Source: CAVZBW01 sp963773635 (GTDB lineage: Bacteria; Actinomycetota; Acidimicrobiia; Acidimicrobiales; RAAP-2). Taken from it: a DNA stretch of 64,000 nucleotides. Within the stretch, counting starts at the first letter, position 1. The number at the start of each line of letters is the position of its first letter. This document shows positions 45,511 to 53,364 of this stretch, piece after piece. Location of the stretch: NCBI GenBank assembly GCA_963773635.1, contig CAVZBW010000002.1:310001-374000 (forward strand), read 5' to 3'. The notes beneath the pieces are model-generated. The model did no database searches. It saw only the letters and a program-made list of their open reading frames with translations, and was not told the DNA's origin. Made by a program: the position numbers and the translations under genes.

Positions 45511-46044
45511 TCAGCATCCGCCAGCCTGCGGTCCAAGAGCGGGTGAGCTCGCGATCAGGTACCACTCCCCCGCGTGAGCACCCACATCAATCCAGTTGTT
45601 GGAGAGCTGCAACGATGCGCGCTGGCCCACGGCAAGTAACTTTGTCCCAAGGTAGCTGGTCGTGGCGTTCGGGGATCGCACCTTGCGAATCCTCCAGCCG
45701 TAGCCCTCTAGGCGCTCAACCATCCTCGACGGCTCCGTACTTTCGGCAACCGACATCACGCTTTGGTACGTCACGTTGGACCATCCGGCTGACGCGCCAT
45801 CGCACGAGTCCCATCGTGGCTCACTCGAAGATGATCCGGTCACGTGTACACCCACATCCCGAGCGGCTGGAACGATGGATTCTTTCATGGATCTCAGGAT
45901 AAGGCCGCCGGGATCGCCGGAAGTCGGGGTTTTCGTAAGTTCCAGTATTCCGATGGTCGCAAAGGCGGCGACGAAGAGCGCTGAGATTACCCAGACGAGT
46001 CGTCCTCGCCTTCTGCCCGCTATCAACTGATCATGCAAGCCCAC
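45511..46044 (-). CDS. Single-pass membrane protein of unknown function
   Basis: A 177-residue protein with a basic N-terminus (AGRRRGRLVW), one transmembrane helix (about residues 17-37) and an extracytoplasmic domain. That domain contains WDSCDGASAGWSNVTYQSV, then MVERLEGYGWRIRKV and a C-terminal WYLIASSPALGPQ. The two-part, cysteine-containing ectodomain suggests a small secreted-type binding domain, but I recognise no family. The GC content is lower than in the flanking genome. It is isolated between gene-poor stretches, so it might belong to an acquired segment. Confidence 0.6.
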   Translation of the reverse strand: MGLHDQLIAGRRRGRLVWVISALFVAAFATIGILELTKTPTSGDPGGLILRSMKESIVPAARDVGVHVTGSSSSEPRWDSCDGASAGWSNVTYQSVMSVAESTEPSRMVERLEGYGWRIRKVRSPNATTSYLGTKLLAVGQRASLQLSNNWIDVGAHAGEWYLIASSPALGPQAGGC

Positions 46045-46288
46045 CTGAGGTGAGATGACACGAGGCTGGCTTTATGGTCCGTACCCGGGCACATACTTCC
46101 AACTTCTAGAATCATCGATCTAGCTCTCAGGTAGTCAGTGGGCCACGATCGGCTTCCACTGGTGAAGGCACTTGCCGAGAAAATACCACGCCTCTGGCGG
46201 CGACCTCATGCTCGTTCATCCCCACCCTCCCAACAAAAACGACGGACCAAGGTCGTCGCATGGTTGTTGGTGGTCGGCAATGTGGCCC

Positions 46289-46374
46289 TACTGACATCTA
46301 GTTGGTCCGTCCACTGACATTTCACTGACAAGTACCGTGGGCAACTGGCAGGTTGCCCGGGTCTCGACAATGCC
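46289..46374 (-). repeat. Degenerate direct repeat, copy 2 (TGTCAGT-bearing)
   Basis: Same block as at 44950, 42 of 45 identical in the first part (46289-46333) with reduced similarity after it (both contain CTxTACAATGCC-like or CTCGACAATGCC ends). Copies 1 and 2 are 1.34 kb apart in the same orientation and flank the membrane-protein gene. Confidence 0.7.
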
Positions 46375-46451
46375 GCTGTTGGATGACACTTCACTTTTCA
46401 AATTGAAAGATCGCTGAGCTGCGACTTCGCAATTTGATCCCTATCCCAATA

Positions 46452-46476
46452 GGGGATTTCTTGACAAGAAATCCCC
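46452..46476. other. Perfect 11-base inverted repeat with 3-base loop
   Basis: GGGGATTTCTT, GAC, AAGAAATCCCC. A second, imperfect stem (ATCCCTA against TAGGGGAT) just before it shares the GGGG run, so two alternative hairpins are possible. No T-run follows on either strand. Function unknown. Confidence 0.7.
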
Positions 46477-46660
46477 CCGGCGGCCGCTCCGCACGGCTCG
46501 GGACTGTCGAGTGGCCTCAGAATCTCCCCATCTTGAGCACCATTGTTGCTCTGCAGGCAGCCATTCAAGCTCACTCATGGTGTTGATAACCATGAGTCCC
46601 GATCGATCTCATAGAACAATGCCCACACGGCGTCCCGTCGATCATTGACCGAGACTGCGC

Positions 46661-46860
46661 TCAGCCGAGTCGGGTCGCGGTGATCAAGACCGTCTCGAAG
46701 GGCACGACGAACGAGCCGCCGTAGTCGTCGATCGTCGTCCCGATAGCATCGAGCAGACGGCGTCGAAGATGCGGCTCAGGGGCCCGGTATTCGCTGTATG
46801 ACTGGAGCAACTCCAGCCACTCATCCCGTTGGCAGCCCTGCGTCCAGGCAGACCATCGCT
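46661..46860 (-). pseudogene. C-terminal fragment of a SAM-dependent methyltransferase
   Basis: The 3' 60 or so codons read WTQGCQRDEWLELLQSYS, then RRRLLDAIGTTIDDYGGSFV and VPFETVLITATRLG, the usual tail of actinobacterial class I methyltransferases (a Trp/Thr-starting helix and VLVTATR-type end). The upstream part of the frame does not resemble the SAM-binding domain, so only the tail survives. Confidence 0.5.
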
Positions 46861-47142
46861 CACTCGCCGAACCGAACTCGGGTGCCGCCGCGATGGCGCC
46901 GGCCGCGCCCGTAGACCCCTGAGGCGACACCCTCCAGGCGACCGGTACCTCCGCTGTGCGAACCCCGATCGCCTCAGAGCGGCAGAATAATTCATGCGCA
47001 GGGCGCCGGTCACGTCGCCGAAGGCTGGCCCGGGCTGGTGGATCCCCGCTACGCGCTCGCCGGTTCTCCGAACGTGGTCGAGCCCCTTTGTTATCATGCT
47101 GCACGGACCGAGGCTCGCCCTAACTGGGCGTCGGGAGGGTCA

Positions 47143-49236
47143 GTGAAAAAGGTGCGCGCACTCCTGGTCGCCGGTGGCCTGGTCGCCGGTGGCCTGGTCG
47201 CCGGTGGCCCGGCGACCCTCTTGGTCGCCGGTGTCGGCACGATCCCGGCAAATGCGGCGGCGGCGGACACGCCCTGCCCGGCGCCGGTCATAACGAAAGA
47301 CAATTTCGGCCGCTTGGTGGGCACCGTGACCTGTTCCTACACCGGGGGCCCCCAGACCTGGACCCCGCCCTCCGGCGTCAACGTGGCTTTCGTCGATATC
47401 GAGGGCGGGCAGGGCGGCTCGTCTACCAAGATCCCCGGCGGTCGGGGCGGTAGGGCGAAGGCCAGCCTGCTCGTGGCTTCCGGCAAGACCTACACCGTCC
47501 TCGTGGGCGGTCAGGGGGGCGCCGGTGATGCTCCGGGTAATGAAGGTGGTGCCGGCGGATTCAACGGCGGGGCGAGCGGCGGCCACGGATCCACCGGTGA
47601 CCTGATCCATCGTGACGGCGGTGGCGCGGGTGGCGGCGGCGCCTCTGAGATCGATTTGGCCTCGACACGCCTGGTCGTGGCCGGTGGGGGCGGGGGTGGC
47701 GGCGGCGATCGCGACCGAGTTGGTGGGGGCGGCGGCGGCCTCGGTGGGGGTGACACCGGCACGGCTGGTTCGGTGGCGGACCATCCCGAAACAGTTGGCC
47801 AGCCCGGGACCGCCACCGCGGCGGGCGCAGGGGGTGAGGGCCTTAAGGGAGACAACGGATCAGCGGGTTCGGGCGCATCCGGCGGCAAAGGAGGCGACTT
47901 CACCAGCACCTTCTTCGTTGGGAGCGGTGGCGGCGGCGGCGGGGGAGGGTTCTTCGGGGGTGGCGGCGGGGGCGCCGACTGGACGAGTTCTACGTTAGGA
48001 CGGGATCCCGCAGGCAGCGGCGGTGGCGGCTCGGGCCACATCGACGGCAGCGCCATCAGCGGCGGCATGACCGTCGGCGGCGGCCCGTCAGGCGACGGCA
48101 CTGTCGTCATCAGATACCTACTCGGCGAGACCACGACCACCGTGACGTCCTCGGTCAACCCCTCGGTGAGCGGCCAGTCGGTCTCTTTTACGGCCACGGT
48201 GGCCTCACCCGAAGCCGGGGTCCCCACCGGTCGGCTCACCTTCTACGACGGTACGACCGACCTGGGCTCGACGACCCTGCCCGCCGCGGCCGTGTCGGTT
48301 CGGCTCCCCAGGGGCAGCCATTCCATCACGGCGGTGTACTCCGGTGATCAGGCCTTCACCGGGTCGACGTCGGCGCCGCTGACCCAGACCGTCAACCAGG
48401 CCCCCACCACGACCACTGTGACGTCCTCGCTCAACCCGTCGGCGAGTGGTCAGCCGGTGTCGTTCACCGCCGTCATCAACGTCGCCCCGGGATACGGCAC
48501 TCCGACCGGCAACATCCTCTTCTTGGACAACTCGGTCCTTGTGGCGCGAACGACCCTGCCCTCCAGGGTCGTGTCGGTTCAGCTCCCGGTCGGGACACAT
48601 TCCATCACCGCGGTCTACCTTGGTGATGACCAGTTCGGCGAGTCCACCTCTGCTGTGCTGACCCAGACCGTCGACCCAGCCCCCACCACGACCACCGTGA
48701 CGTCCTCGGTCAACCCCACGGTGAGCGGCCAGGGGGTGTCGTTCACGGCCACGGTGGCCTCACCCGAAGCCGGGGTCCCCACCGGTCGGCTCACTTTCTA
48801 CGACGGTACGACCGATCTGGGCTCGACGACCCTACCCTCCCGGGTCTTGACCGTTCGGCTCCCCAGAGGCAACCATTCCATCACCGCGGTGTACTCCGGT
48901 GATCAGGCCTTCGCCGGGTCGACGTCGGCGCCGCTGATCCAGACCGTCAACCAGGCCCCCACCACGACCACCGTGACCTCCTCGCTCAACCCGTCGGCAG
49001 CCGGGCAGAAGGTCAGCTTCACCGCGACCGTGACCCCGACGTTCCCTGGCTTTGGCGTTCCCACGGGCCTGCTCACGTTCTTCGACGGCTCGACCTACCT
49101 GGGCACGGCCACCCTGCCCTCCGAGGTTGTGTCGGTGCGACTGCCGGCCGGGGCCCATGAGATCTACGCGATCTACTCCGGTGATCCCAACTTCGGCGGG
49201 TCCACCTCTCCGGCGCTGGCCCAGACGGTGAAGTAG
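47143..49236 (+). CDS. Secreted protein: glycine-rich domain plus four Ig-like repeats
   Basis: A 697-residue exported protein. The GTG start has GGGAGGG upstream. The signal peptide contains three perfect 15-base repeats (LVAGG units). A glycine-rich section (about residues 85-320) with long Gly runs follows a TWTPPSGVNVAFVDIEGGQG segment like those of Gly-rich 'PE_PGRS-like' or anaplastic-kinase-type domains. Then come four Ig-like (Big_3/YDG-type) repeats of about 92 residues, each starting TTTTVTSS and ending TQTV. Repeats 1 and 3 are almost identical. It is probably a surface or matrix protein. No anchor is visible at the C-terminus. Confidence 0.85.
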   Translation: MKKVRALLVAGGLVAGGLVAGGPATLLVAGVGTIPANAAAADTPCPAPVITKDNFGRLVGTVTCSYTGGPQTWTPPSGVNVAFVDIEGGQGGSSTKIPGGRGGRAKASLLVASGKTYTVLVGGQGGAGDAPGNEGGAGGFNGGASGGHGSTGDLIHRDGGGAGGGGASEIDLASTRLVVAGGGGGGGGDRDRVGGGGGGLGGGDTGTAGSVADHPETVGQPGTATAAGAGGEGLKGDNGSAGSGASGGKGGDFTSTFFVGSGGGGGGGGFFGGGGGGADWTSSTLGRDPAGSGGGGSGHIDGSAISGGMTVGGGPSGDGTVVIRYLLGETTTTVTSSVNPSVSGQSVSFTATVASPEAGVPTGRLTFYDGTTDLGSTTLPAAAVSVRLPRGSHSITAVYSGDQAFTGSTSAPLTQTVNQAPTTTTVTSSLNPSASGQPVSFTAVINVAPGYGTPTGNILFLDNSVLVARTTLPSRVVSVQLPVGTHSITAVYLGDDQFGESTSAVLTQTVDPAPTTTTVTSSVNPTVSGQGVSFTATVASPEAGVPTGRLTFYDGTTDLGSTTLPSRVLTVRLPRGNHSITAVYSGDQAFAGSTSAPLIQTVNQAPTTTTVTSSLNPSAAGQKVSFTATVTPTFPGFGVPTGLLTFFDGSTYLGTATLPSEVVSVRLPAGAHEIYAIYSGDPNFGGSTSPALAQTVK
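47164..47208 (+). repeat. Three perfect 15-base repeats in the signal peptide
   Basis: CTGGTCGCCGGTGGC occurs three times in a row and encodes LVAGG three times inside the hydrophobic core. Change in copy number would lengthen or shorten the signal sequence in steps of five residues. Confidence 0.9.
48130..49236 (+). repeat. Four tandem Ig-like repeat units of 276-279 bases
   Basis: Units at 48130-48405, 48406-48684, 48685-48960 and 48961-49236. Units 1 and 3 share long identical DNA stretches (for example the TFYDGTTDLGSTTLP coding part), whereas units 2 and 4 are more diverged, suggesting that a two-unit block was duplicated. Confidence 0.88.
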
Positions 49237-49406
49237 GACCGCATTATCGGTACGGGCATTCTCGATTGGATCCGGGCGGTCCATACTCTCGATCGCTCGT
49301 TGTGTCGGATCCCTTACCATTCGAATTAGCAGATGTGAGCAGGCCTCGTCTTCGGTGTCGAACACGGTCGTGCCAATCTTGATGATCCCACCATTCCCCG
49401 AACTCC

Positions 49407-49853
49407 GTGAGCAGTCCACCGGGTCGGGTGGGGTCGCCCCGACAGGTCCTAACGGCTCTTCCGGGTTGGTTCGGGATCGAGCAATCCGTCGAGGAGTACG
49501 TCGCCGTAGCCGATCGGTCGCCGACCGTCGTCGCCGCAGTGGACGGACGTGATGTGGGCTTTCTCACGGTCGTGCTTCACGGCCCCCACTCTGCGGAGGT
49601 CTACGTGACGGGCGTTCTTCCCGAATGCCACCGGCGTGGCGTTGGAGGAGAGATGCTCCGCTACGGCGAGCGAGCCCTGGCGGCCCAGGGGATCGAGTAC
49701 CTACAAGTGAAGACCCTGAGCCCGAGCCGGCCGGACGAGGGCTACGCGAGGACCCGGGCTTTCTACCTCGCTCAAGGGTTTCGGGTGCTCGAAGAGTTCC
49801 CCGACCTCTGGGGGCCTGAGAACCCATCGCTCCAGATGGTGAAGCGGATCTAG
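49407..49853 (+). CDS. GNAT-family N-acetyltransferase
   Basis: A 148-residue acetyltransferase. The GNAT fold is seen in DGRDVGFLTVVLHGPHSAEV, then YVTGVLPECHRRGVGGEML (the Q/RxxGxG/A acetyl-CoA loop RRGVGG) and a C-terminal ARTRAFYLAQGFRVLEEFPD. The N-terminus is slightly short compared with relatives. It starts at a GTG, 170 bases after the repeat-protein gene. The substrate is not predictable. Confidence 0.82.
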   Translation: MSSPPGRVGSPRQVLTALPGWFGIEQSVEEYVAVADRSPTVVAAVDGRDVGFLTVVLHGPHSAEVYVTGVLPECHRRGVGGEMLRYGERALAAQGIEYLQVKTLSPSRPDEGYARTRAFYLAQGFRVLEEFPDLWGPENPSLQMVKRI

Positions 49854-50310
49854 AAGCACCCAGAACCGGACGAGCACTAGTCAGCCAGCCGGTGGGCATG
49901 AACCAGCGACCCACCGACATCCGCCCGCTCGAGCCGGCCGGTAGGCGACCAGGGGAAAGCGAAAACTATACGCCGGGTAATGAAAAGTGATTTGAAAGAT
50001 TCCCCGTCAACATGAAAGAAAGATTGTCATCCAACAGCCGCTAAGGAATGACTTCGACGATCTCAATCATGGGCAGATACATGATGATGACCACAAAAGC
50101 GCACCGCCGCGGCGTCGATGAGCGACTCTCCTCGGTGTTCGGTGTTCGCGCGCGCACGAACACCGAGGGCGTGCGCTCAACTACTTCCATCGACGCCGAC
50201 GCCTGGCGAGCCGAAGTAGGCGCCTCGTCGAACTCAGGAGCGTCCATCAACTCCGACCGGTGGTGGAGGCGGGCTGCGCATCGGTGAGCTCGTTTCGGAG
50301 CTACGAGTGA
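49854..50310. other. Stretch without a supported gene
   Basis: No convincing coding sequence in these 457 bases. Part of the region is AT-richer (about 49960-50100). It contains a nested palindrome at 50111-50197. Short open frames exist on both strands but lack family signals and ribosome sites. Confidence 0.55.
50111..50197. other. Nested palindrome (possible structured element)
   Basis: Outer arms GGCGTCGATG (50111-50120) and CATCGACGCC (50188-50197); inner arms CTCGGTGTTCG (50131-50141) and CGAACACCGAG (50157-50167); a short AGCG/CGCT pair lies between. The loop is CG-alternating. It could fold as a long hairpin in RNA, or as a protein-binding site. No T-run follows. Confidence 0.6.
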
Positions 50311-51156
50311 CTAGTGGCCCGCCCGCGCCCAGACCGAGGGATTGGACCAGTCCCAGGTGACGGTGAAATGGACGACGGTCGGAAGGGGAAACGTCTTGAA
50401 GGTGAAAGAGGTCGCGATGCCAAAGTTGCCGCCACCCCCACCCCGCGAGGCCCACAGGAGGTCCGAGTAGTTCGAACCATCCACGTGGATGAGCTGGGCT
50501 CCCTTCTTGCCCTGCGGGATGACCATGTCGAGACCGAGGAGGTTGTCGCAGCTCAGGCCCATCGAGCGTGAGAGGAATCCGATGCCACCGCCGAGGGTGG
50601 CGCCTGCGACGCCGACGGTCGCCTCGGCGCCAGTCGGCAGCGTCCGGTTGGACTGACCGAGGGCCGCGATTATTTCACCCTGGTTGAGACCGGCCCCGAC
50701 GGTGGCTGTTTGGCTGCCGGGATCGACCGAGACCCCCTTGATGGCGCTGACATCGATGATCACGCCACCGTCGACCGACGACCAGCCCTCGAGGCTGTGA
50801 CGACCGCTCCTGGGGCGCAGCGCCACACCGTTCTGGCGGGCCCACGTCAGCGCGTTGAGCACGTCGATGGCGTTCTGGCAGAAGACGATGACGAGGGGAT
50901 AGGTGACGAAGAGTCCGTCCCACAACGCGCGGGCGGCGTCGTAGCGGGGATCTCCCGGATAGACGACCTTGCCCGTCAACTGGGACGGGAACGCGGTCAG
51001 CTCGTCCAGGGCGCCGGCCTCTGGGGTCCCACCCAGCAGCGTCGGGACCGGGCCCGCTCCGAGATCGGCGGCCGATAGAACCGCACCGGCCGCCCCCGCA
51101 GCGGCGATTCCCTTGAACAGCTGACGCCGAGAAACACCCACGCGATCCGGGCTCAT
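50311..51156 (-). pseudogene. FAD-binding (BBE-like) oxidoreductase, truncated at the C-terminus
   Basis: A 281-residue frame with a Tat signal (VSRRQLFKGIAAAGAAG) and an FAD_binding_4 domain: ALRPRSGRHSLEGWSS, DVSAIKGVSVDPGSQTATVG, GVAGATLGGGIGFLSRS, and LWASRGGGGGNFGIATSFTF. Relatives are near 450-500 residues with a substrate domain and a berberine-bridge (BBE) C-terminus. Here it stops right after WDWSNPSVWARAGH, in a stretch where the substrate domain should continue. It is therefore likely a 3'-truncated, inactive copy, though a short free-standing FAD protein is not impossible. Confidence 0.8.
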
Positions 51157-51347
51157 GGCTCTCCCGGGCTCATGGCTCTCCCTACGGACTGGTAGTGGCC
51201 GACGACCGTCGCCGAGAGCTACCTGACCTCAACCCGAGAGGCATCCGGTGGTTGAAGCCATCGCTAGGACTCAGGACCGAGGACCAGCACCAGGAACCTG
51301 GCCCGGGCCGGCAGGGAGCCACGCCGAGGGTGGACGTCGAGCAAGCA

Positions 51348-51578
51348 TCAGGGCACGTCCTGTGCGCTGTGGTGGCGCCAGCCGTGCTTGTACTCGTCGT
51401 CGTGAAGACGACGCAGCTGGTGCGCATAGTGGTCCAACCGGTCGGCGGCCTCTTGAGCCTCGTGGTAGTCGTGGCCGTGGTCCCGGGCCGGCGTTCGTTC
51501 CTCGGCTCGCTTCCGGACGATCCGCAGCTCCTCGTGAGCCAACTCCGCGACCTTGGTCAGCGTCTCTTGCAGGTCCAC
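51348..51578 (-). CDS. Small charged protein
   Basis: A 76-residue protein with GTG start and an excellent AAGGAGGAGCA ribosome site, which argues for real translation. The sequence has a helical N-terminus (LQETLTKVAELAHEELRIVR) and a His-rich C-terminus (DHGHDYHEAQEAADRLDHY, RRLHDDEYKHGWRHH). The His/Asp pattern might bind metal. No family is recognised. It is between the oxidoreductase and the SDR genes, on the minus strand, not overlapping either. Confidence 0.6.
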   Translation of the reverse strand: MDLQETLTKVAELAHEELRIVRKRAEERTPARDHGHDYHEAQEAADRLDHYAHQLRRLHDDEYKHGWRHHSAQDVP

Positions 51579-51681
51579 TGCTCCTCCTTCCGACCCCCAC
51601 CGTCGCTTTCGGCGCGAGCCTACGTGCTGCCCGGTCCGGCGGTTCGCGATCGGTGGAGGCTGAGCCAGCCGCCGCCTTCCC

Positions 51682-52452
51682 TCACAGCGCCGACGAATAG
51701 CCGCCGTTGACGGGGATCGTCTGGCCGGTGATCCACGGGCTGAGATCGCTGGCGAGGAACAGCGTCAGGTTGGCCACGTCGGACGGCAGGCCGCGCCGGC
51801 GGATCGGGTACCGCTTGAGCAGCGACGCCAGCTGCTCCTCTTCGACCTCTGCAGGGCGCTCCGTCTGGTTGATGGAACCAAGCGCCAGGCAGTTCGCCGT
51901 GATGCCCGCCCGGGCGACCTCACGGGCCACACTGCGCACGAGCCCCGCCGCCCCCGCCTTTGCCGCCGAGTAGGCGGCCATGTACGCGTCGCCGGTGCGA
52001 GAGGCGTCGGAGACGATCGTGATGATCCGCCCGTAGCCGCGTTGGATCATCGCCGGCAGCGCGGCCCGGGTCACGTACATGACGCCAAAGAGGTTTACCC
52101 GGACAAAGGGCTCCCACGAGGAGGGGTCCTCCTGGGCGAACGGCTTCATCTCCTCGAATCCATGGCCCTCGGCGCGCCCGGCGTTCCCCGCGTTGTTCAC
52201 GACGATGTCGAGCGGCCCTGCGCCCTCGACGGCCGCGTGCACGGCGGGCCAGTCGGTCACGTCGAAGGCGAGCGCGCTCGCGGATCCTCCCGCCTCCCGG
52301 ATCTCGGACACGACCGAGTCGGCGCGTTCGTGTACGAGATCGTTGACGACGATCTCGGCCCCGGCCCGTGCGAGGGTCAGCGCGATCCCCCGCCCGACGC
52401 CCTGCCCGGCCCCCGTGACGAGCGCTCGGCGCCCGCCCAGATCGATCGACAC
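51682..52452 (-). CDS. Short-chain dehydrogenase
   Basis: A 256-residue classical SDR: IDLGGRRALVTGAGQGVGRG (NAD motif), FDVTDWPAV, DIVVNNAGNAGRAEGHG, SDASRTGDAYMAAYSAAKAG (catalytic Ser-Tyr-Lys) and a C-terminal DLSPWITGQTIPVNGGYSSA. It resembles the 3-oxoacyl or mycofactocin-type SDRs. I chose the GTG at 52452 (V then SIDLGG); upstream GTGs also exist. Divergent from the operon at 52615. Likely oxidation or reduction of a catabolic alcohol or ketone. Confidence 0.85.
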   Translation of the reverse strand: MSIDLGGRRALVTGAGQGVGRGIALTLARAGAEIVVNDLVHERADSVVSEIREAGGSASALAFDVTDWPAVHAAVEGAGPLDIVVNNAGNAGRAEGHGFEEMKPFAQEDPSSWEPFVRVNLFGVMYVTRAALPAMIQRGYGRIITIVSDASRTGDAYMAAYSAAKAGAAGLVRSVAREVARAGITANCLALGSINQTERPAEVEEEQLASLLKRYPIRRRGLPSDVANLTLFLASDLSPWITGQTIPVNGGYSSAL

Positions 52453-52614
52453 CGCCACGGCGACGAAGACTACGACGCCGGCCCTGCGGGCACGGCGGAC
52501 TCGCCCCACGACGGCCCGCCATGCAATTATGGAACAAACGCTTGAGACAGCCGACAGACGGCGGCCGACCCGGCGCCCCGACGGGCCCGGATGGTCGTCG
52601 AGAGGGGAGGATGG

Positions 52615-53364
52615 ATGAGCAGCCAGGGGTTCGAGCCGACGCCGGATCGCCTCATGCCCGATCTCAGTCCCCGAGCCGAGCTGGCGGTCCTGGCCAGGGC
52701 CCTGTACCGCGAGGGCTACCGGGAGCACATCGCGGGGCACATCAGCTACAAGCAGCCCGACGGGACGCTGCTCGTGAACCCCTTCCACCTCCGTTGGGAC
52801 GAGCTGCGGGCCAAGCACATCTGCCGGATCGACCAGGACGGCAACGTGCTCGAGGGTGAGTGGTTCGTGAGCACGGCCATCCAGCTCCACCTGGAGCTCC
52901 ACCGGTTCCGCGACGACGTCAGGGTCGCCGTGCACAACCATCCCGAATGGGGGACGGTCTGGGCGTCGCGCAAGCAGGTCCCGCCCGTCTACGACCAGAC
53001 CTCCTCGCTGGTCGACAACGAGATCGCGCTCCACGACGAGTACGGGAAGCCGGTCGGCGACGCCGACGAGGCCCGGGGTGCGGTCGAGTCGCTCGGGAAG
53101 CGCAAGGCCGTGCTGCTCGGACACCACGGGGTCCTCGTGGTCGCCGACGACGTGGGCCAGGCCTACGCACGCTGCATGAGCCTCGAGTGGCGCTGCCGCA
53201 TGGCCTGGCGCGTCGAGGCGCTCGGCAGGGCGGACGCCATGCCCGGCGAGGCGTCACAGCGGCTGGCCCGGGGTATCGACCGGCGCGGCTATCCCGGCCT
53301 CTGGGAGGCCATGGCCCGCCAGGAGGTCCAGCTCGACCCCAGGGTCCTCGAGGAGGGGGCGTGA
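52615..53364 (+). CDS. Class II aldolase/adducin family protein
   Basis: A 249-residue zinc-dependent aldolase-fold protein. Its segments are EGYREHIAGHISYKQPDG, VAVHNHPEWGTVWASR (metal His pair) and RKAVLLGHHGVLVVADDVG (third His region), typical of the family. The ATG has GAGAGGGGAGG upstream. It is the first gene of the plus-strand operon that runs to 58093. The family includes fuculose- and ribulose-phosphate aldolases and decarboxylases; here the neighbours suggest a non-sugar acid substrate. Confidence 0.85.
   Translation: MSSQGFEPTPDRLMPDLSPRAELAVLARALYREGYREHIAGHISYKQPDGTLLVNPFHLRWDELRAKHICRIDQDGNVLEGEWFVSTAIQLHLELHRFRDDVRVAVHNHPEWGTVWASRKQVPPVYDQTSSLVDNEIALHDEYGKPVGDADEARGAVESLGKRKAVLLGHHGVLVVADDVGQAYARCMSLEWRCRMAWRVEALGRADAMPGEASQRLARGIDRRGYPGLWEAMARQEVQLDPRVLEEGA

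Larger units (their letters stand above)
46045..46660. other. Gene-poor, lower-GC stretch with repeat and hairpins
   Basis: No supported gene in these 616 bases. It holds repeat copy 2, a short TTTCAAATTGAAA palindrome near 46395, and a perfect 11-base hairpin at 46452-46476. The composition is visibly less GC-rich than the rest of the window, which suggests acquired or non-coding DNA. Confidence 0.6.

Noticed and set aside
50041..50287. Small proteins on either strand across the nested palindrome
   Set aside because: No ribosome site, no conserved composition, and the frames exist because of the palindrome's GC content.
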